Below, in pieces: positions 1 to 11,404 of a stretch of DNA of 64,000 bases (position 1 is the first letter of the stretch; every line of letters begins with the position of its first letter). Under the pieces are notes generated by a model, which did not search any database, had not been told where the DNA came from, and was given only the letters and a program-made list of their open reading frames with translations. Origin of the DNA: Phoronis australis (taxonomy: Eukaryota; Phoronida; Phoronidae); contig NMRA01000031.1 of NCBI GenBank assembly GCA_002633005.1, forward strand, positions 557,411 to 621,410. Reading direction: 5' to 3'. Both the position numbers and the translations under genes were made by a program.

Positions 1-597
1 TGTACTGTTCGTCCGGAAATAAACATGTGTTCTGTCTCGTTACGAGAAAAACTGGCGAACGATGGTGCTCTCAACTCATAGTCTATTATTAAAAGCGACA
101 ATAAATAATTAGGTATCACTTTATTAAGCTGAATCACGTTGAAAACAATTGAAAAACGTCAAATCTATCAGGAAACAAATCATCTGAAAACAGTTTCACG
201 AAACCAAAACATCCTGTGCACAGTGGTGAAAAGATACACTGGACTAGTTTGCAGAGGGACCAGAAGTACACTGAGAGTACACAAAAAGTTGACCTGGTCC
301 GTCACGAGACCAAGAGTTCACCTGTGCTTATTATGCCTATAAAAATAGTCGATCTGTCGCGGGACCAAACAGTACTGGCTGAGATAAATAGTTTTACAAA
401 GCACATTTTGGTAAAAAATCACAAGACTAGTTCGCCGAGGGACCAGAAGTACACTGAAACTCAACATCTACACAAATCAAGCTGGCCTGGTCCGTCGTGA
501 GACCTAAAGTGTACTATGCAAAAAATTTGAATTGAAAACTTCTTTCTAAAACTTTAATCCCCAGTGGTTACTCATACGTTAGTCCTGTCGGCTTCTG
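1..597. repeat. Imperfect tandem/dispersed repeat
   Basis: Two similar blocks, about 236-324 and 420-505, share GAGGGACCAGAAGTACACTG and, further on, CTGGTCCGTC followed by GAGACC. A weaker third match (GCGGGACCAAACAGTACTGG) lies near 359-378. The GGTCC and GGACC half-sites give the unit local dyad symmetry. I see no coding potential and cannot assign a repeat family. Confidence 0.5.
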
Positions 598-1085
598 TTG
601 TCTAGACTGCCGAGGAATTTGTATATCGGATCCAATGATTTACTCGTCTTGGAACCATTCTACCCAGATATCTTGGATGTTTATTCCCAACGCTTGCACT
701 TCGTCAACTGCTGTGTCAATGAGCTTGTGAGCCTCTACAATGTCAGCATCTCGTTTCGCAGCTCAGTTGACACTAAGACCCTTGAGGTTGCCAAGGTCAT
801 TCGAAAGACTTATATATGCAACTAAATTTGATCCGTTCATCATGTACTACTGAACCTTGACGAAGCATCCCAGGACCTATTTGCATGTCTTGCAATTTTC
901 GAAATAAACGTCCCAATGTCTGAAAGCTTGAAACCCGAAGTACTAATATCAAATAAATGCCCATGGGCATGAGCGTTTCATCGGGTGAGCCTTTCTGCGG
1001 AAATTCCCAGTATAGAAGACGGCAGTGTGCTTATTGCAGGTAGACAGACGGTAGGTGTTGAGGTCGGCACTAGGGCTCCTTAGGA

Positions 1086-1400
1086 NNNNNNNNNNNNNNN
1101 NNNNNNNNNNNNNNNNNNNNNNNNNNNNNNNNNNNNNNNNNNNNNNNNNNNNNNNNNNNNNNNNNNNNNNNNNNNNNNNNNNNNNNNNNNNNNNNNNNNN
1201 NNNNNNNNNNNNNNNNNNNNNNNNNNNNNNNNNNNNNNNNNNNNNNNNNNNNNNNNNNNNNNNNNNNNNNNNNNNNNNNNNNNNNNNNNNNNNNNNNNNN
1301 NNNNNNNNNNNNNNNNNNNNNNNNNNNNNNNNNNNNNNNNNNNNNNNNNNNNNNNNNNNNNNNNNNNNNNNNNNNNNNNNNNNNNNNNNNNNNNNNNNNN
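1086..1400. other. Assembly gap (315 N)
   Basis: An unbroken run of n. Open reading frames that cross it have no meaning. Confidence 0.99.
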
Positions 1401-1604
1401 AATCAAATCAAAACATATCTAAGAGTAAAGAAGCTAGTTACCTAAAGAAATCAGCTATAGAACTGCTCTTTCAGCGGTGAATCCATCTAAAATGCTTGGC
1501 TACTTCAGAAGTGTCGACGGAAGCGCGCGCACCATAAATCCCCGCGCGTTTTGCCGATGAGACACAAAGACTCAACAATTCACAATGCAAAAAACTATAT
1601 TTTC

Positions 1605-1780
1605 AGAGTGAACCCCCCCCTCATTTTTTTCCAAGTTGGTTTACTTGGGGTTTACACACGCTGGCGGTGCCGTTTTTGTTTTGCTTGAGACGCTTTTGTT
1701 TTTTTTTTTTAATTTTTGGGTCCTGGCCCGAGGGGGGGTTTAAACCCCCTGAACCCCCCCCGTAGATCCGCCACTGATTA
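1605..1780. repeat. Homopolymer-rich repeat end
   Basis: Runs of C, T and G surround a GGGGGGGTTTAAACCCCC palindrome near 1733-1750, and the block ends with TAGATCCGCCACTG. A similar G/C-run block with a CGGATCCATGG start lies at about 19705-19910. The two may be termini of related transposable elements; the family is unknown. Confidence 0.4.
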
Positions 1781-4556
1781 AATTATATGGTTTAAGAAGT
1801 TCAGCAACAGAGTACTCAATCGATTGATGTGCGACGGTGGTTGAAAGCCGCGGTCGGTCGACCGGTGAGCGGCGTGCCCGATCGACTAGGGCTGAGTCGG
1901 CAGGCCGGGATCTCGGATTACAATTCATTGACAAATAAGGAAGCGAGTCATTACCGGAAGTCGCCCGGTTCAGTAGGCTAACACTCAAGCGGTGTTCAAC
2001 AAGCGCTCTTGCCCAATACCTACTCGAAAGAATACCTAGGTCTAGGTTAGTATCAATTGCGTTATTCACTTAAAAAAGTTGTTGAGGAACGTGATAAAAT
2101 GATCTTGTTTTCGGCAGCCTGACGTTCAGCGCAGGCCACGGAGTTGGTCCGATACGCTTGCCGGACTAGACAGTACTCCACAGTAGGCCTACTCTGTACT
2201 AGTGACTAGTGGCCTACCACATTGCCCACAGGCACCGGTCGCCGAAGCCTTTCGGCGAATTATGCCTCACACTGATTAAACCGGCATCAAAGTCTCGTTT
2301 CTATAAAAACCTTTTGTGCACAGAGGGGCACCTTATCAAGCCATTGATTCAGCTTGAACAGATACTCTCCCAAACTTGTTTTCGAACTGAATTCGTCCAG
2401 TTGCCCAAATTGGCTACTGGCCATTTTTACACTGCGCGCGCCAGGACATATGACTTCATAGGCCTATCTGACTGGCTGCAGAAGACCAATCCCAAAATGC
2501 TTGGCCACATGTTAAGAATCTTCCAATTATCCCCATGTTTTCTTACGATCAGACAAAGTCACATTTTTTGGCCAGGTCATGTAATTTATAAGAATAAAGT
2601 ATGGCTGTGATTGATAGCAATTTGCATGTAAGTGTCAGGACAAATTTCACTCTTGAGCAGCTTGTATAGTGAAAACAATGACTTCAGAGCGACGACTTCA
2701 ACCACTCATGTAAATGAATGAGCATGTAATCGGGACCAAGAAACATAAAACTTATGCAGACTCGAAGAGTTGCGCAATGTCGAGGTTGCTTGTACAAGTA
2801 AAAAATATATTTTGACGCTAGTCTACATAATGTATAGTCGATCTACACAAAGCTAGCTGGCACTGCTTGAATATAGTGGTTTGCAATTTAAAGGGCCAGT
2901 TTCTTGCACTGAACAATAAACCAGTTATTCAGTGATTAGATTTTTCTCAAAATCAGGGATCGCTTTGTATACAACTTGTGTTGACAGTGCGTTGTTGTCT
3001 GTAGCAGAAATGTTCCTCTTCCAGCTGCTCAACTGGAGATCGCTAAAGAACAGAAGAGCCAATCAAACTTGTATTATTCTATATTAATTTTCTGTTCATG
3101 TTGGTGGTAAGGTTGCAGTGAAGCTCCTTTTGTGCCATTCTTCTGGAGTGTAAAAATCAAATTTCCAGTAGCAGGATCTAACCTAGAATCACAGTCGATT
3201 AAACCTGTCATGCAAGCCTTTTGTGTTGGTACACAATATTGTGGTTTACCTGGTCAGAGCTTACAGTACAGTCACATTTAAAGGAATCAACAGGTGAAAG
3301 TTAAGTCTAATTTCTCTGAAAGTCAACAGTTTTTCTCCAGATTTTACAGTTTTTTGGTGAAAGTATTTCATGCAAAACACATCTGCTTCACGACATGTGT
3401 TGAAAGTCGTTTGCAAATAGTATTTTTAAATATCCGCCTCCGGCTCACTGTTAACAACATAATCACTGGATTACCTGAGCTTATCAGATGAAAACAGACA
3501 ATAAGAGAGCTAGACTATGAAAACACTGGTTTGTCACTGTCACACTAATAATGCCATGGCTGTATCCCCACTGACCCACCACTCAGTGGGGATACTCATT
3601 CCACAGCGCGTGCGTAACGGATGACAAATCCTACTTAGACCAGCTGAGACGATAGCATTGCCTACCCTTGGTACAAAACTGTATGAATATGGAACCCCTA
3701 CATTTTAGCAATCTGAATAATCTGGAAATGATGACAGCCAGTTATTTCCACTAATTATCAGATGTAAATGGGTCTCAGTCCGTTCCGGTTGATTTAGATG
3801 GCTAAAATTTAAGATTGCCCATAAATACACAGATCGGGGTTCGTGGTTGTAAAAATCAGTAAAACAAAATCTCACAAAAACTTCATGCCATTAAAAACTG
3901 CACTTAGCTGTGACTGAATTTTGAGTTGACTGACTCTGAATGATGTTGAATCATTGGGACTTGAATAGTGGTCACCAACCTCTACAGACCATGTTTGCAA
4001 CATCTTTGTCACCCTCGATGACATTCAGTGATAATTGCTGATTGGCTGTGTTAGCTTTGCACGTGATGGCCCAATGTTACTATTAGGATTTTCTTACAAA
4101 ATTTGAAGAAATTTTAAAAATCGAGTGCCTATTTTTCTTTGAGTAATTTTAGAAGTGTATGCACAGTGTTAGTATGGCATGGAAGTTCTGGGAGGTTTAT
4201 AGTCAACTCCTCAGGATAATGAATGAGTCTTTAATAGGTTAGGTTGAGCACAAACCTAGGCTCTTATGACTTCATTGGAAAGTTTTACAGTCTCTCAAAC
4301 ACTTGCCTTAAATGCTGAATCTTGGAAATCGGGCATCTTCCACTTTCAAAAAGTCAACCCACATTTAGACCAATAATGCCCCAAAAATTAATATCTGATC
4401 CGTGCGTTAATGTTTTGCTTTTGCTTTGTTTTGACAATAAATGCCTTTTTCTGGCTTTTGACATTTTTCTCAAATAATGAGTGTGCTTGACCTTTTCGAA
4501 TTTTGTTTTGTTATGTGAGCCGCATTTCAACTTTTTTAACGTACCTTAATTTGTTG
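1781..4556. other. Non-coding stretch upstream of SMYD4-like gene
   Basis: No family-recognisable gene. About 1820-1920 is GC- and CpG-rich (GCGGTCGGTCGACCGGTGAG) against an AT-rich background and could be a promoter or 5' exon of the SMYD4-like gene, which has a splice acceptor at 4570 and so needs an upstream exon. Its first exon cannot be placed without transcript data. The rest is AT-rich with no clear structure except the hairpin at 3562-3595. Confidence 0.35.
3562..3595. repeat. Short perfect hairpin
   Basis: GTATCCCCACTG at 3562-3573 is exactly complementary to CAGTGGGGATAC at 3584-3595 across a 10-nt loop. It could be a relic of a foldback element. No function is implied. Confidence 0.5.
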
Positions 4557-4570
4557 TTTCATTGTTTCAG
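4557..4570 (+). other. SMYD4: 3' splice acceptor of the SMYD4-like coding exon
   Basis: TTTCATTGTTTCAG is a pyrimidine-rich tract ending in CAG, 13 bp before the chosen ATG. It implies a 5' untranslated, or short coding, exon upstream. Confidence 0.65.
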
Positions 4571-4583
4571 AAACTCTTGTGTA

Positions 4584-6557
4584 ATGGCTGTTGAGGAAAA
4601 CAGGGACTCTTTTGAAACTTTCTTTGCTGCAGTCAACGAAGTCTGTTGTAGTGACAGTTTCGTCAATGTTTTTCGGGATCTCAACAGTGACGAAGAGCGT
4701 GTTGGATATCTCTACTCTCTGGAGGTAGTTAAAGAGTACAACGTTGAAGCAGATCTTCACTGGACCAGAAAATCTCAAGAAGAGTCTGTTAAGCTTCGTA
4801 ATGAAGGCAATACATTTTTTCAAAAGAAAAAGAATGTCGCTGCGTTGAGTAGATACAACAAAAGTGTTGCATGTGCACCACTAGATGGAGATAAAAGAGA
4901 ACTGGGGCTTGCGTTAGCCAATCGGTCAGCTGTGTTTTTCCATTTGAAGAAATACAAAGAGTGTGTGGCAGACATTGAATGTGCGTTTGAGTGTGGCTAT
5001 CCCAACGAATTAGCTTACAAGCTCCATGATCGACAAGGAAAGTGTTTACTTAGGCTAGGACAGGTAGATAATGCCAAGGTGAGCTTCGAAAAGGCAACGA
5101 CACTGTTGGGAAGTTCTAAATTGGATGACAAAAAGAGGGCATCATGGTTAAGTGACTTGGGATGCCAAATGAAAAACTGCCAAATTACCGATAACAAAAA
5201 GGTTAACTGTGAGATAAAATCTGTTAAAGCGCACAAACTTCCTTCATTAAAATGTCAGAACCCTAAGTTTCCTTCTTTGGCTGCTGATGTTGGCGTGAAT
5301 CAGAGTGAAGAGAGAGGTCGCTTCCCCTATGCCGAACGTGATATCAAAATTGGAGAGATTGTTGCTATTGATAAGCCTTATGCGTCAGTTGCAGTTCCTG
5401 CTGAGATATTTTCTCATTGTCACGAGTGTTACACATTTGTGCATGCAGCAGTGCCTTGTCAGCATTGTTCATTTGTTGTTTACTGTAGCGAGCAGTGTCG
5501 CCAGTCATCCTGGGACAGACATCATTCAGTGGAGTGCCCTCTATTGCCAGCTGTATACAGCAGTGATGTTGGGCTTGGGCGCCTGGCATTGAGAACAGCA
5601 ATTGTGACTGGGATGAGTGGAATGAAACAAGTTCACAGCAACTCAACTACTGACACTGATGGCATAGTGGGCTGCGATAAGGATGGTGTGTTTGGTACTA
5701 GCTATGACTCCATCTATCACTTAGTTAATCACTCTGATAAGCGTGCAGTTGGTGATCTAGTTCGCATGACAGCAGTCACGGTGTACCTCACAAAATTGCT
5801 GTGCAAAGTGAATTTTCTGGATGAATCTGAATCCGATTTTATCCTGGTCGCGAGTCATATCTTACGTAATATTCAGATGATGCCGTGTAATGCTCACGAG
5901 GTGTCTGAATTAGAACTGGATAAGAGATCTGTAGCCACATCCAAAAAGATTGAAATTGGTTCAGCTATCTACGCTACGTGCAGCTTATTCAACCATTCAT
6001 GTGACCCTAATGTTGTGCGTCACTCTTATAAGGACGTCTGTGTTGTACGCGCCATTCGTCAGATTCACAAAGGTGAGGAGCTTGTTGACAACTATGGCTA
6101 CCTGTCTGCTATGACCCCTCTACAGAGGCGTCTGTTCAGACTCAATAAGCAGTATTTCTTCACATGTTCTTGTATAGCATGTGCCAATGACTGGCCTCAG
6201 TATTTAGAGATGGAGGATAGTCTACCAGTATTCAAGTGTGTCAAGTGTTCAGGAGCGGTCTGTATCCGTAGCGACAGTTACGACAACTTGTACTTATGTG
6301 TTGACTGCAACCTTCCACAGGACATCAGCGGTAAATTCGACGTCTGGAACCAGTCACACATAAAGTATTCTCGCGTCATGGAAGCTCTTAAGTCATCATC
6401 GAGTGAGTTGGATGTGAAACCGTGGATCAAAATCTTGACTAGCCATTTGAGGTTGTTGGATGATTTGGCATGTCGGCCATGTAAGGAGTACAATGAATGT
6501 CAGGAAGCCTTAAAACAGTGTTGGAGCATTAAAGCCAACTGTCATGTGGTGAATTAA
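4584..6557 (+). CDS. SMYD4: SMYD4-like TPR/MYND/SET lysine methyltransferase
   Basis: 657 residues in one exon. Residues 65-180 form TPR-type helices (ESVKLRNEGNTFFQKKKN onward). A split SET domain follows: S part about 245-272, MYND zinc finger 279-318 (C279, C282, C292, C295, C301, C305, H314, C318), then the SET core with LFNHSCDPN at 468-476, GEELVDNYG at 497-505 (Y504), and post-SET cysteines CSC-x2-C at 528-533 plus further CxxC pairs at 552-575. SMYD-family proteins use S-adenosylmethionine to methylate lysines; the CD-(N/D)-G insertion near 364-370 resembles SMYD4 best. An acceptor (TTGTTTCAG, ending 4570) lies 13 bp before the ATG, so I start at 4584 rather than at the in-frame ATG at 4503, which would be intronic. 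The C-terminal helical region is shorter than I recall for vertebrate SMYD4 (about 800 residues). The substrate is unknown. Confidence 0.9.
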   Translation: MAVEENRDSFETFFAAVNEVCCSDSFVNVFRDLNSDEERVGYLYSLEVVKEYNVEADLHWTRKSQEESVKLRNEGNTFFQKKKNVAALSRYNKSVACAPLDGDKRELGLALANRSAVFFHLKKYKECVADIECAFECGYPNELAYKLHDRQGKCLLRLGQVDNAKVSFEKATTLLGSSKLDDKKRASWLSDLGCQMKNCQITDNKKVNCEIKSVKAHKLPSLKCQNPKFPSLAADVGVNQSEERGRFPYAERDIKIGEIVAIDKPYASVAVPAEIFSHCHECYTFVHAAVPCQHCSFVVYCSEQCRQSSWDRHHSVECPLLPAVYSSDVGLGRLALRTAIVTGMSGMKQVHSNSTTDTDGIVGCDKDGVFGTSYDSIYHLVNHSDKRAVGDLVRMTAVTVYLTKLLCKVNFLDESESDFILVASHILRNIQMMPCNAHEVSELELDKRSVATSKKIEIGSAIYATCSLFNHSCDPNVVRHSYKDVCVVRAIRQIHKGEELVDNYGYLSAMTPLQRRLFRLNKQYFFTCSCIACANDWPQYLEMEDSLPVFKCVKCSGAVCIRSDSYDNLYLCVDCNLPQDISGKFDVWNQSHIKYSRVMEALKSSSSELDVKPWIKILTSHLRLLDDLACRPCKEYNECQEALKQCWSIKANCHVVN

Positions 6558-6718
6558 TGACCAGTTGGCTCATGCAGTGTGAGATGCCATCATAACTCAG
6601 TACCAGTGTGGGTATCATGTTATGTCATTTATACTGCAGGGCATAACAATTAGCAATCGGACAAAGTGCCATTTTCCTGTCATAACTGCTAATTCTGTTA
6701 ACAGCAAAAATGACTGGT

Positions 6719-6724
6719 AATAAA
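6719..6724 (+). terminator. Candidate polyadenylation signal, SMYD4-like gene
   Basis: AATAAA, 162 bp after the stop codon. It is the first canonical hexamer downstream on the coding strand. Confidence 0.45.
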
Positions 6725-7032
6725 TATGGCAGAAGAATTCTAATTACCCTTAGCTACATCACTAAATGTCCTGTTTATTCCCTTTCATTCTCAGCGGTAA
6801 CGGAAGCCTACTTTGATGATGAATTTAGCTTCCGCTTAGCCGTCATGACGGGAAATACCGTGTCAGTTTATCTGTACTTTTGATATGTACTGCAGCTCAG
6901 GTGTACTCTCCTTCACTTGGTAGGTCAGAACGAGGTTTCTATTTGAAGAGGAGATTTTGCATGGACACTTCTCTTGGGTATGACTTGATTTTATTAATAA
7001 CAAGCATATTTCAGTTTGTAACTTTTGTAACT

Positions 7033-7540
7033 TGCAGGATCCTAGAAAAATGACCCAATTTGGCTTACTTCAGAACATCATATCTCAAAAATGGTCTTTC
7101 GGATTCAATATGCAATGTTCTCTAAAACCCAGTTGTGTTTAAATTGATCCACTTTAACATGTGGGACTATCAAAACTATGACTTATGTTTTTACGAAAAT
7201 AAAAACAGAAAGTTGCATCAAACTAAAATGTAATAAATTGTAACAGAGTTTTTGAATGAGATTCAAATGAAATTTGGTGAATATTGTTGGTAACATTTTT
7301 GCAATGATTGTACCTTTCTTTTTCCTGAATTGTTTTTAAAAAATCACAAATTAATTTAAGTCAAAACTCAAAATCTACAGGCTTTTTGCTTTCAGAAAAT
7401 GTAATACTTTCTCCAATTAAATTTTATTGTAAGTTATAAATATTTGGCTGAATGCATTTAGCGATAAAGTCCCACATAACAGTCTAATAGAAATTAATAG
7501 GCTTTTTGTTGGGTAGTAACAGTAAAGAACAGACATCTGT
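7033..7540 (+). repeat. Dispersed repeat family R2, copy 1
   Basis: It begins GATCCTAGAAAAATGACCCA and runs through CAGAACATCATATCTC and AAAACTATGACTTATG. The same ordered motifs occur at 32905-33500 (same strand) and reversed at about 9490-10115. It is AT-rich without a coding frame; class unknown. Confidence 0.55.
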
Positions 7541-8815
7541 GCTTCTTGTTTTAAAGTCTGCGAGTGAAATTGTCAAAAACCTGGCCCTTAACCTGTGATA
7601 CAACATTGAAATCCTGGCTTAAGATTTGTTATCAACTGGTCACAATTTAAAATGCAAGAACCGAACTCAAAGTTGTATGTAGCCAATTTCCGTTTTTGGA
7701 ATATTTTAAAGTACATGCACTTGAATTTTTTTGGTGTGCATTTTTGTTGTGTGCCAGTATTGACCATCTTGCTACACTCTGATACTGTTAACATTAGATT
7801 AAATTACATTGTCTGGTGTTAACAGGGAATTTGTATCACGTTTAGTCCTCATTATAACTTGTTGATTTAGAAATAAGAGTGTCTGTTTTAGGTAATACAG
7901 ATACTTCCGTTTGTTGTTCGCTACAGGAAGTTCCATACCTGAACAGTTACTCTCGTTCCATTTAGCAACTAAGTATGTGACTCGATGGCTGTAGACATAG
8001 CAAGAAATATATCCAGGTTTAATTATGAAAGCATCTTTATTAACCACTAATAAGATGATAACAGATAATGAGCATTATGTATTCAATAACAATAACAGAT
8101 TAGCGTTATGTTACAGTAATACTGGTTATCAACATTCAGACCATTAGATTAACACCATACTATGCTTACACAATCAATCCTATAAGGCACTGTGCATATC
8201 AGTGGGTATTACTTTAGAACATAATCTGAGTAGCCATTTTACGACATAGCAAGGACATAATTATCAAAGCTAGAAGGTAATAGAGTAGTTGATGAATAGT
8301 GTTCAGTGTTCTCGAATAGGGATTTAATAGTGTGGGATTTCCCATTTTTTAGAGTCCGCCATCATGCTGTCAAATTACCAGTTGTACGGAGGGATGTTGA
8401 AATGATTTCCGTAAAAATCTGATGTCCAGGAACATGAACATGGAATAAAGAAGCGAAGAAGCAACAGAGCTTCACCATAGATTAGATTAATTAATTATTA
8501 ATTATTAATCTACGGTATCACATAGTAGTTTATCTCGTGGAATCCGTCCATTTATAATCAGAGACTGACATAGGTGCTAAATATGTAGTGTGCACATTAA
8601 ACCAGAAGAATCTATTTAGTATTAAAGAGTTCTTTCACTGCCTCTGCCAAACGCTACTGATCATTTTTGTGTTAATCCATATTAATTAAACAAAGCTTAA
8701 ATCATTGGTTTATATGTTAACTGTACTGTTTCAACAGTCCCGTTCTTACATAAACACTCGGATGCGTATACATTCAAGGTCCATACAAACATATTTAAAT
8801 AAATCTTGTAATTTA

Positions 8816-8992
8816 CAATTGACCTATCGCAAGTTCCGCCCCCTTGTGAAAAGTCGACAAACAATAACTTTTACCCGACAACGTGTTATTGGTCGGGTAA
8901 AAAGGTGGCTTGGAAACGAAGGTAGGTCGAGAATGCTGCGTTCTGATTGGTTAGTTAAGCCGTCACTCAAAATCCTGGCGATAGGTCAATTG
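8816..8992. mobile_element. MITE-like element with 15-bp perfect terminal inverted repeats
   Basis: CAATTGACCTATCGC at 8816-8830 is the exact reverse complement of 8978-8992. Inside, ACCCGACAACG pairs partly with TTGGTCGGGT as an internal stem. At 177 bp without a transposase it would be non-autonomous. No clear target-site duplication was found. Confidence 0.6.
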
Positions 8993-9231
8993 CTAGCTTA
9001 ACAATGTTAACCTATATAAACTTAACATATTTCATTACACTTGTTCAAAAGCCAGCATTGTAACACCATGGAAACAGAGATAAAAGATTTTAACAGTAAA
9101 TGGTAAACAACACTGAGATCTCATCGGCAATAAAATACTAGCAACACCATTTGTAACAATAACATGACTAGGTTACATTAAAGTTTCTCCAAACAGAAGA
9201 TTAAGTGAAGTTAATTCAGACCACTTCAAAC

Positions 9232-9345
9232 TGACCTCGTTAATCCAACTAATGAGAAGTGATTTTTGGTTTTGCAAAGAACTCGCTGTTCGTTATTCTT
9301 CAAGACCACGCTCTGTGCATAAAATTACACGGCGTGACACGCCCA
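9232..9345 (-). repeat. Dispersed repeat family R1, partial reversed copy
   Basis: Read on the minus strand it gives GAATAACGAACAGCGAGTTC and then AAATCACTTCTCATTAG, matching the right half of the copies at 11640, 24025, 27104 and 35310. Confidence 0.55.
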
Positions 9346-9489
9346 CTTGTAGGGCCTAATCTCTAGCATTTATGAACTATTAGGTCTCTCGAAGCACCAA
9401 ATTCTTCAGTTTACCTGAGGAAAAGTTGAAAATGATTTCAACATGGTAAGTGGGCTAAATCAAAAGTTTTTTAAGATGGAAGCTAGGTT

Positions 9490-10115
9490 TAATGCCACGT
9501 TCAATTTTCTTTTAAATTAATAATGTTATGACATATTTTTGAACGTGAAAGACTTTCTGGTCACCCAGTGGGTTATTTATAATAAACACATGACAATAAA
9601 AATCGTATTAAAAAGTATGTATTTGGACAAATATTAAAATAACTAATAAAATTTAATAAACTATGAAAATGTATTATATTTTCTAAATCTGTGTATTCAA
9701 GTTACTTCATACCAAGCTACTATTAATTGGGTCATGTGGTCACTTCCTTTTCACAAAATAAGAATACATTTATGACAATAACATATAACCAAAATGATAC
9801 AAATCTATGAGATGAAATCTCAAACAAATGCATTAAGATTTTCTAAATTATCCTAGTTTTCATTTTATGCAAAATTAATTTATATTTTTTCCCAAAAAAA
9901 GCCTGTAAGTCCCAATTTTTGATAGTCCCCAAAGTGGGTTTGATAGTTCCTAATGCCAAAGTGGGACACTATAAAAGACAATATTCCTGATAGCGGTTTG
10001 TTTCAGAGCAGTAAATAAAGTACATTATCCAAAACTTTCATTGAAATCTGATCAGTCATTTCTGAGATATGTTTGAAAGTTAGCCAAATTTAGACATTAT
10101 CCTAGGGTCTCACTT
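9490..10115 (-). repeat. Dispersed repeat family R2, copy 2 (reversed)
   Basis: The minus strand reads GACCCTAGGATAATGTCTAA, TTTGGCTAACTTTCAAACAT and ATCTCAGAAATG, parallel to the start of copies 1 and 3. The far end is AT-rich and its limit is approximate. Confidence 0.5.
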
Positions 10116-10731
10116 CACCCTAAAATATTAGGCTGATGTTGCAGACGCAACAAATTATGCACAACGACACAACGGAAACGTTTTTTCAAGAGATCCCATC
10201 CATTTATCTTTGTCGATCTCTGATGCCAAAAATGAAATTGTCAGGCATAGCTTTTCATTTCGCATGCCGAAAGCAATTTGAGATCCAGGAATTGACTGAA
10301 TCAATGCCCAAACACTAGATGGAGTAACCAGTCTGTGCGTACCGGCTTGGGTGACCTCAACAAACCAATCTGAGACTGTAATATGCAACGTTTTTCCAAC
10401 AAGTGCGGTATAACACGGTAAAAACTCCCCAGTTTGGGATACCGAAAAAGCATTATTTTGCTCAAGGTCAGAGCTTGTACCAAGTTTTAGAAATGGGCAA
10501 TATTGAGCATTCTAAACTGATCATTTACCTCAACGTTACACCATGGAAGTGCATAAAAACATTACGTTGGCAGCTGTTTTATGCACCTCCAAACCTGTTT
10601 TCAGGTTCTGTTGATACAAAAGAAAAAGTCTATTACCTGAGAAAGATGCTGGATGCCAAAATCGCAAAAGGATAAATGGCAAAAACCTTGAGAATCACAA
10701 AAATTCAACTTCAGCTTCAATTTCAGCATTG

Positions 10732-10737
10732 TTTATT
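10732..10737 (-). terminator. Candidate polyadenylation signal, sorting nexin
   Basis: TTTATT on the plus strand reads AATAAA on the coding strand, about 285 bp after the stop codon. Confidence 0.4.
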
Positions 10738-11019
10738 TTAAAGACTATCACAAACTGGGAAATTTTTAGCATAAACTTAATAAGCACATATTAAAACCTA
10801 AACTAGGAAAAAGTTACGATAGAATTAAAATATAAAATGAAAATCAACAACACTACACAGTACTACTAAACTGACAAAGTAATCAAATAACACATCCCAA
10901 TACTACCTGCCTCATCACATGAGGCTTTTAATAAAAAAGTTAACAAATTTTACCACAACAACCAGAAATTTCGCTGACTAGAAATTATTCTCACACACCA
11001 TTACACACGACATGCAAAC

Positions 11020-11404
11020 TCACTTGGGCTTTGCCACGGTCACTTCATTGCAAAATGTGACACTCTTTTTGGTACTGATCTTGTTTGATGAGCTGAAACT
11101 TGACTCAGCAATGTCATTTGGCACTGAACACACACAGGGCACCTGTTCGCCACCTTCAGGGTCAGTGCAGAATGCTCCATGTCGGAACTGCAGTGAATTT
11201 GAGCCACTGAACTGATTTACGTTGTTTGCATCATTGTCGGCAGTATTTTCCAAGTCAACCACAACCTGCGCAGTATGACTACTATAGGTGACTTGACTAG
11301 TTGAACGATTCCTCTGAGAATGGTTTCGTTTTCTGTTACTGAAATACGACTCGAACTGAGAAGACCCAAGAAACCTTTGATACTCAACGTCAATTTTCGG
11401 TTTC
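11020..11404 (-). CDS. SNX10: Sorting nexin exon 6 (stop)
   Basis: Encodes 127 residues of polar tail beginning KPKIDVEYQRFLGSSQFES and ending VTVAKPK. No domain is visible beyond basic and Ser/Thr-rich patches. Confidence 0.85.

Larger units (their letters stand above)
6725..11019. other. Intergenic region between convergent genes
   Basis: Apart from the dispersed repeats listed separately (7033-7540, 8816-8992, 9232-9345, about 9490-10115) I see no gene. The short reading frames here have no recognisable domain, and one of them lies inside the 8816-8992 element. The distal part, below about 10740, is probably 3' UTR or downstream flank of the sorting-nexin gene. Confidence 0.5.

Noticed and set aside
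598-825. 75-residue open frame after the first repeats
   Set aside because: Non-ATG start and no recognisable motif.
2209-2610. 133-residue plus-strand open frame
   Set aside because: It starts at a non-ATG codon, resembles no family known to me, and has no splice or promoter support.
4503-4583. N-terminal extension of the SMYD4-like protein from the ATG at 4503
   Set aside because: The segment crosses a strong splice acceptor at 4570 and encodes hydrophobic residues unlike the family; it is read as intron.
8705-9001. 98-residue open frame
   Set aside because: Its second half lies inside the 8816-8992 inverted-repeat element; basic composition reflects that element.
10403-10675. 90-residue open frame
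   Set aside because: No family similarity and no flanking splice signals in a repeat-rich intergenic region.
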